Origin: Candidatus Omnitrophota bacterium
GTDB taxonomy: Bacteria > Omnitrophota > Gorgyraeia > 2-02-FULL-51-18 > JAGOUK01
Direction: 5' to 3'
NCBI GenBank assembly: GCA_018061225.1
Contig: JAGOUK010000005.1
Location: forward strand, 1-16,743
Length of the DNA: 16,743 bases
The notes under the pieces were generated by a model that was given only the letters and a program-made list of their open reading frames with translations, had not been told where the DNA came from and made no database searches. A program made the position numbers and the translations under genes. Below, piece after piece: positions 13,459 through 16,743 of this stretch; the stretch's first letter is position 1, and every line of letters begins with the position of its first letter.

Positions 13459-15083
13459 TTAATCTTCACCTTTTTCTTCAGCGCGGCTTTGACGAAGTCA
13501 CGGAAAAGCGGGTGCGGGCGGTCCGGCTTGGATTGAAATTCCGGATGGAATTGGCAGCCGACAAACCAAGGATGATCGCTAATTTCCACGATCTCAACCA
13601 ATCGGCCGTTGGGGCTAGCCCCTCCAATGACCAGGCCTAGCTGCTCCATCTTAACCTTGTACTTATTGTTGAATTCATAACGGTGGCGGTGGCGCTCATC
13701 CACCTGATTCCGGTGATAGGCTTTATGAGAATTCGTCCCGGTCTTGATCTTGCAAGGGTAGGAACCCAGACGCATGGTGCCGCCCTTGTCCGTGACTTTT
13801 TTCTGTGTGTCCATCAAATGAATCACCGGATAAGCCGCCTTGGGGCTGATCTCAGTCGTGTTCGCGCCGTTCATCTTGCAAACATTGCGGGCAAACTCGA
13901 TCACCGCGCACTGCATCCCCAGACATATCCCAAAAAACGGAATCCGATTTTCGCGAGCATACTGAACTGCCTTGATTTTGCCTTCCAAACCGCGGTCGCC
14001 GAATCCCCCGGGGATGAGAATGCCGTCAATATCCTTCAGCACCTCGTTGGGATTGTTGTCGACCAAGGTTCCGGAATCAACCTTAAGGATATCGACCGCT
14101 GAGTCGTTGGCGATGCCGCTGTGTTTCAGCGCCTCATAAATGGATTTGTAGGCGTCCTGAAGCTCGGTGTACTTGCCGACAACAGCGATCCGAGTGCGGT
14201 GAGCGGGATGTTCAACCTTATCCACGACATTGAGCTTCCAGTCATCCAGCCCGCCGTCCGAACATTTGAGCCCCACCAATCGAGCCACGATGCGGTCAAC
14301 CCCTTCCTTCTCCAGAACTAGCGGGACTTTGTAGATATCGTCCACGTCCGGAATAGGGATCACCTGCTCATGAGGAACATTGCAGAATAAGGAGATTTTT
14401 TTACGCAGTTCTAAAGGAAGCGGCTGCTCGGTGCGGCAAAGAAGAATATCGGGCTGGATGCCGATTTCGCGAAGTTTGCCCACGGAATGCTGAGTGGGCT
14501 TGGTCTTAAGCTCATCCGCCGTCCGGATGTATGGGATGAGTGTCAGATGGATGTCGATGGCATTGTCGCGGCCGATCTCTTGCCGGAACTGTCGGATGGC
14601 CTCCAAGAACGGTAAGGACTCAATGTCGCCGATGGTTCCGCCGATCTCACAAATGACCACGTCAAACTGGTTCTTGGCCGCGATCTGACGGAAAAAACCC
14701 TTGATCTCATCGGTGACATGCGGAATCACCTGAACCGTCGCGCCCAAATATTCGCCGCGCCGCTCCTTGCTGATCACCGAATGATAAATCTTGCCTGCCG
14801 TGATGTTGTTGGCGCTGCTCATCGGCGTCGAAACAAAGCGCTCGTAGTGGCCGAGATCCAAATCTGTTTCGGCCCCGTCCTGGGTGACGTAAACTTCGCC
14901 GTGCTGGTATGGGTTCATCGTTCCGGGGTCGACATTGAGATAGGGGTCACATTTGATGATGGTGACCTTGAGTCCACGGGCTTCGAGCAGCTTACCCAGA
15001 GAAGCGGAAGCGACGCCTTTCCCGAGACTCGAAACAACTCCTCCGGTCACAAAAACATATTTGGCAGTCGTTTTTTCGCTCAT
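13455..15083 (-). CDS. pyrG: CTP synthase (glutamine-hydrolysing)
   Basis: Makes CTP from UTP, ATP and glutamine in the cytosol. It has 542 residues, the usual size. The N-terminal synthetase domain starts with YVFVTGGVVSSLGKGVASAS (P-loop), IIKCDPYLNVDPGTMNPYQH and EVYVTQDGAETDLDLGHYER. The C-terminal class I glutamine amidotransferase domain has IPGGFGDRG, the nucleophile Cys387 in FFGICLGMQ, and His513 and Glu515 in QFHPEF. The ATG at 15083 is 8 bases after the kdsB stop, with no strong Shine-Dalgarno. Its placement between kdsB and kdsA fits supply of CTP for CMP-Kdo formation; CTP is also needed by CdsA in the other operon. Confidence 0.98.
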   Translation of the reverse strand: MSEKTTAKYVFVTGGVVSSLGKGVASASLGKLLEARGLKVTIIKCDPYLNVDPGTMNPYQHGEVYVTQDGAETDLDLGHYERFVSTPMSSANNITAGKIYHSVISKERRGEYLGATVQVIPHVTDEIKGFFRQIAAKNQFDVVICEIGGTIGDIESLPFLEAIRQFRQEIGRDNAIDIHLTLIPYIRTADELKTKPTQHSVGKLREIGIQPDILLCRTEQPLPLELRKKISLFCNVPHEQVIPIPDVDDIYKVPLVLEKEGVDRIVARLVGLKCSDGGLDDWKLNVVDKVEHPAHRTRIAVVGKYTELQDAYKSIYEALKHSGIANDSAVDILKVDSGTLVDNNPNEVLKDIDGILIPGGFGDRGLEGKIKAVQYARENRIPFFGICLGMQCAVIEFARNVCKMNGANTTEISPKAAYPVIHLMDTQKKVTDKGGTMRLGSYPCKIKTGTNSHKAYHRNQVDERHRHRYEFNNKYKVKMEQLGLVIGGASPNGRLVEIVEISDHPWFVGCQFHPEFQSKPDRPHPLFRDFVKAALKKKVKIK

Positions 15084-15091
15084 ATCCAGCT

Positions 15092-15826
15092 TTAGTTCTC
15101 GGCATCCTGACGGGCCAAGACCGTGCGCGCTCGCTCCAGGTCCTCAGGGGTGTCGATTCCGATGGTTTCAAATTTGGTCTCTATCGCCCGGATCCGGTAG
15201 CCGTTCTCAAGCGCGCGCAGCTGCTCGAGTCGCTCATGACGCTCCAGGAACGAGGGAGGCATTTTTTTAAAGGTGAACAAAAAATCCTTGGTGAACGCGT
15301 AAAGGCCGATGTGCTTGTAGAAAGACTCACCCTCTTTAAGGAAGGTCGGAATCGGCATGCGTGAAAAATAAAGCACATGCCCGTCGTCATCCAGAACCGC
15401 CTTGACGACATCCGGTTTTTTGAAGTCCTCATAATTTTCAGAACGTTTGACGACGGTTGCCATCACCGTTTCCGTGTCTTTCTGCATCAGGGACACCAAG
15501 TCATCGATGGTTAAGGGATTCACGAAAGGTTCGTCCCCTTGAATATTCACGATGATCTGAACGTCCAGATCGTTGACAACCTCGGCAAGACGGTCAGTTC
15601 CGGTGCTGTGATTCTTCGAGGTGAGCACAGCCTTCCCGCCGAAGCCGCGGACCACGGATACAATCTCGTCGTCGTCACAGGCAACAATGACGTCGTCAAG
15701 CAGACGCGACTTGCGCGTGCGCTCATAGACATGCTGAATCACCGGCTTGCCGCCCAGGTCCATGAGAACCTTACGCGCCAAACGCGTCGAACCGAGTCTT
15801 GCGGGAATAACACCGATGGTTTGCAT
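15092..15826 (-). CDS. kdsB: 3-deoxy-manno-octulosonate cytidylyltransferase (CMP-Kdo synthetase)
   Basis: Activates Kdo with CTP to CMP-Kdo, the donor for lipid A glycosylation. With ATG 15826 the protein has 244 residues and begins MQTIGVIPARLGSTRLARKV, the nucleotide-binding loop of the family. INIQGDEPF-type residues appear as VNIQGDEPFVNP, and YFSRMPIP, YKHIGLYAF and FLERHERLEQLRALENGYRI follow in the expected order, with the acidic IGIDTPEDLERA near the end. The frame is open to 15943, but the extra residues lie inside the upstream kinase gene in another frame and do not resemble the family. No Shine-Dalgarno is evident; the start is 11 bases after the kinase stop, so coupled translation is likely. 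Confidence 0.96.
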   Translation of the reverse strand: MQTIGVIPARLGSTRLARKVLMDLGGKPVIQHVYERTRKSRLLDDVIVACDDDEIVSVVRGFGGKAVLTSKNHSTGTDRLAEVVNDLDVQIIVNIQGDEPFVNPLTIDDLVSLMQKDTETVMATVVKRSENYEDFKKPDVVKAVLDDDGHVLYFSRMPIPTFLKEGESFYKHIGLYAFTKDFLFTFKKMPPSFLERHERLEQLRALENGYRIRAIETKFETIGIDTPEDLERARTVLARQDAEN

Positions 15827-15837
15827 GTGAGTGATTT

Positions 15838-16743
15838 TTAGGTTTCCGAAGTGACGGAGAGCAATTGACGGACCCGCGCGAGCAGTTCGTCCCGGGTCAC
15901 CGAAGCGGTTCCGACTTTTCCAACGACGATGCCCGCCGCGCAATTGGCCAAATGAGCCGCTTCGATGGGGGCCGCTTTGGATCCAAGAGCAAGCGTGTAG
16001 GTACCGATCACCGTGTCGCCCGCGCCAGAAACATCGAACACATCCTGCGCTAAAGTCGGAATTTTAACAGGTTTGAGCCCCTTTTGAAAGAGACACATCC
16101 CGTTCTCTCCTAGAGTGATCAGGATATTTTGGCAGGCCAGCACCCTCATCAATTTTTGGCCGCAGCGGCGCAACGATGCGTCATCGCGGATCGGAACCTT
16201 GGCCAAGGTTGAGGCCTCATGATGATTGGGGGTGATGCAGCTGACGCCGCGGTAATAGGACAAATGGCTTTCTTTGGGATCGACGGTGATTATTTTGCCG
16301 TGACGGCGGGCGAGTCTGACGATCTCATGCACGAGCTCCGGCGTGATCACACCCTTCCCGTAATCTTCGACACAGATAGCATCAAATCCCGCAAGGCGTT
16401 TACGAATATCCTGGATCAGTCGGCGCTGAATGTCTTTGCTGAGCGGTGCCACTTCCTCGCGGTCGATCCTCACCACCTGCTGATGGTGCGCTACGACACG
16501 GGTCTTGAGCGTTGTCGGCCGCGTGGCATCCTTGATAATGCCCGAGACCCCCACTCCTTTTTGCTGAAGCAGTTCGAGCAACATCCGTCCCCGCCCTTCA
16601 CTTCCGATCACGCCCACCACATCCGCTTTACCGCCCAGGGAGCGGATATTATTGGCAACATTGCAGGCGCCGCCGGGGACAAAACTTTCGGACTTCACCC
16701 ACACCACGGGAATGGGCGCCTCGGGCGATATTCTCGAGACCTG
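15838..16743 (-). CDS. hldA: D-glycero-beta-D-manno-heptose-7-phosphate kinase, PfkB family (5' end outside window)
   Basis: Phosphorylates D-glycero-D-manno-heptose 7-phosphate at C1 in ADP-heptose synthesis for the LPS core. The visible 301 residues run to the window edge and start in frame with QVSRISPEAPIPVV, which matches the N-terminal region of the RfaE/HldE kinase domain; the true start is upstream of the window. VPGGACNVANNIRSLG is the PfkB sugar-binding region and DVSGAGDTV holds the catalytic Asp (residue 243 of the visible part). The protein stops shortly after the kinase domain (VRQLLSVTSET), so the C-terminal adenylyltransferase domain of bifunctional HldE is absent. It is therefore the single-domain HldA type, and the adenylyltransferase must be a separate gene, possibly upstream. 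A ribokinase of another specificity is less likely in this LPS cluster. Confidence 0.92.
   Translation of the reverse strand, partial: QVSRISPEAPIPVVWVKSESFVPGGACNVANNIRSLGGKADVVGVIGSEGRGRMLLELLQQKGVGVSGIIKDATRPTTLKTRVVAHHQQVVRIDREEVAPLSKDIQRRLIQDIRKRLAGFDAICVEDYGKGVITPELVHEIVRLARRHGKIITVDPKESHLSYYRGVSCITPNHHEASTLAKVPIRDDASLRRCGQKLMRVLACQNILITLGENGMCLFQKGLKPVKIPTLAQDVFDVSGAGDTVIGTYTLALGSKAAPIEAAHLANCAAGIVVGKVGTASVTRDELLARVRQLLSVTSET

Noticed and set aside
15827..15943. Longer kdsB start at 15943
   Set aside because: The added residues come from the kinase gene in another frame and are unlike the family; the ATG at 15826 begins exactly at the nucleotide-binding loop.
15838..16743. Independent start of the heptose kinase at GTG 16707
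   Set aside because: The frame continues upstream to the window edge with QVSRISPEAPIPVV, which matches the kinase family N-terminal region, so the GTG is an internal valine codon.
1..16743. CRISPR array, prophage, toxin-antitoxin or defence genes
   Set aside because: No spaced direct-repeat array, integrase, transposase or small paired genes are visible; every sizeable frame is a housekeeping gene or its shadow.

Overview
The window looks like a chromosomal segment from a Gram-negative (diderm) bacterium that makes lipopolysaccharide. It carries a near-complete Kdo set, a heptose-7-phosphate kinase, LPS-export genes, MEP-pathway isoprenoid synthesis and undecaprenyl diphosphate synthesis. 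By eye the G+C content is in the mid to high fifties. All 18 genes lie on the minus strand, so they are read from right to left. The gene order is mosaic (kdsB-pyrG-kdsA-kdsD-kdsC-lptC-lptB; hpf-tig-clpP; serA-aminotransferase-purA; uppS-cdsA-dxr-rseP) and not that of the standard proteobacterial models. Together with the deviant CdsA signature this suggests an uncultured diderm lineage, perhaps Omnitrophota or another PVC-like group. That placement is a low-confidence inference.

Operon A (16743 down to 9601) is a Kdo/heptose/LPS-export cluster. In transcription order it is hldA-like kinase (5' end outside the window), kdsB, pyrG, kdsA, kdsD, kdsC, a combined lptC-lptA gene, and lptB. KdsD, KdsA, KdsC and KdsB make CMP-Kdo. 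PyrG supplies the CTP that KdsB (and CdsA in the next operon) consumes. The LptC/A protein and LptB are parts of the LPS exporter.

A gap of about 510 bp (9092-9600) holds no convincing gene but is rich in structure. It contains a 132-nt three-way-junction palindrome just after lptB, bounded by 7-bp direct repeats, and a 192-nt interrupted hairpin with perfect 24-bp arms. A strong extended -10 promoter reads leftward into the next operon. In many proteobacteria rpoN sits between lptB and hpf; here it is absent.

Operon B (9091 down to 1) begins at that promoter. It runs hpf (ribosome hibernation), tig (trigger factor), clpP, a class V aminotransferase, serA, purA, uppS, cdsA, dxr and rseP (3' part outside the window). 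It links protein quality control, serine and AMP synthesis, and envelope lipid precursor synthesis. Four-base ATGA/GTGA overlaps join many neighbours in both operons, which suggests translational coupling.

Most of the window is well-understood housekeeping content. I found no CRISPR array, transposase, phage gene, tRNA or rRNA. The most unusual material is the structured gap at 9190-9600. Next come the LptC-LptA fusion, the trimmed trigger-factor PPIase domain and the probable use of a class V aminotransferase for phosphoserine synthesis.
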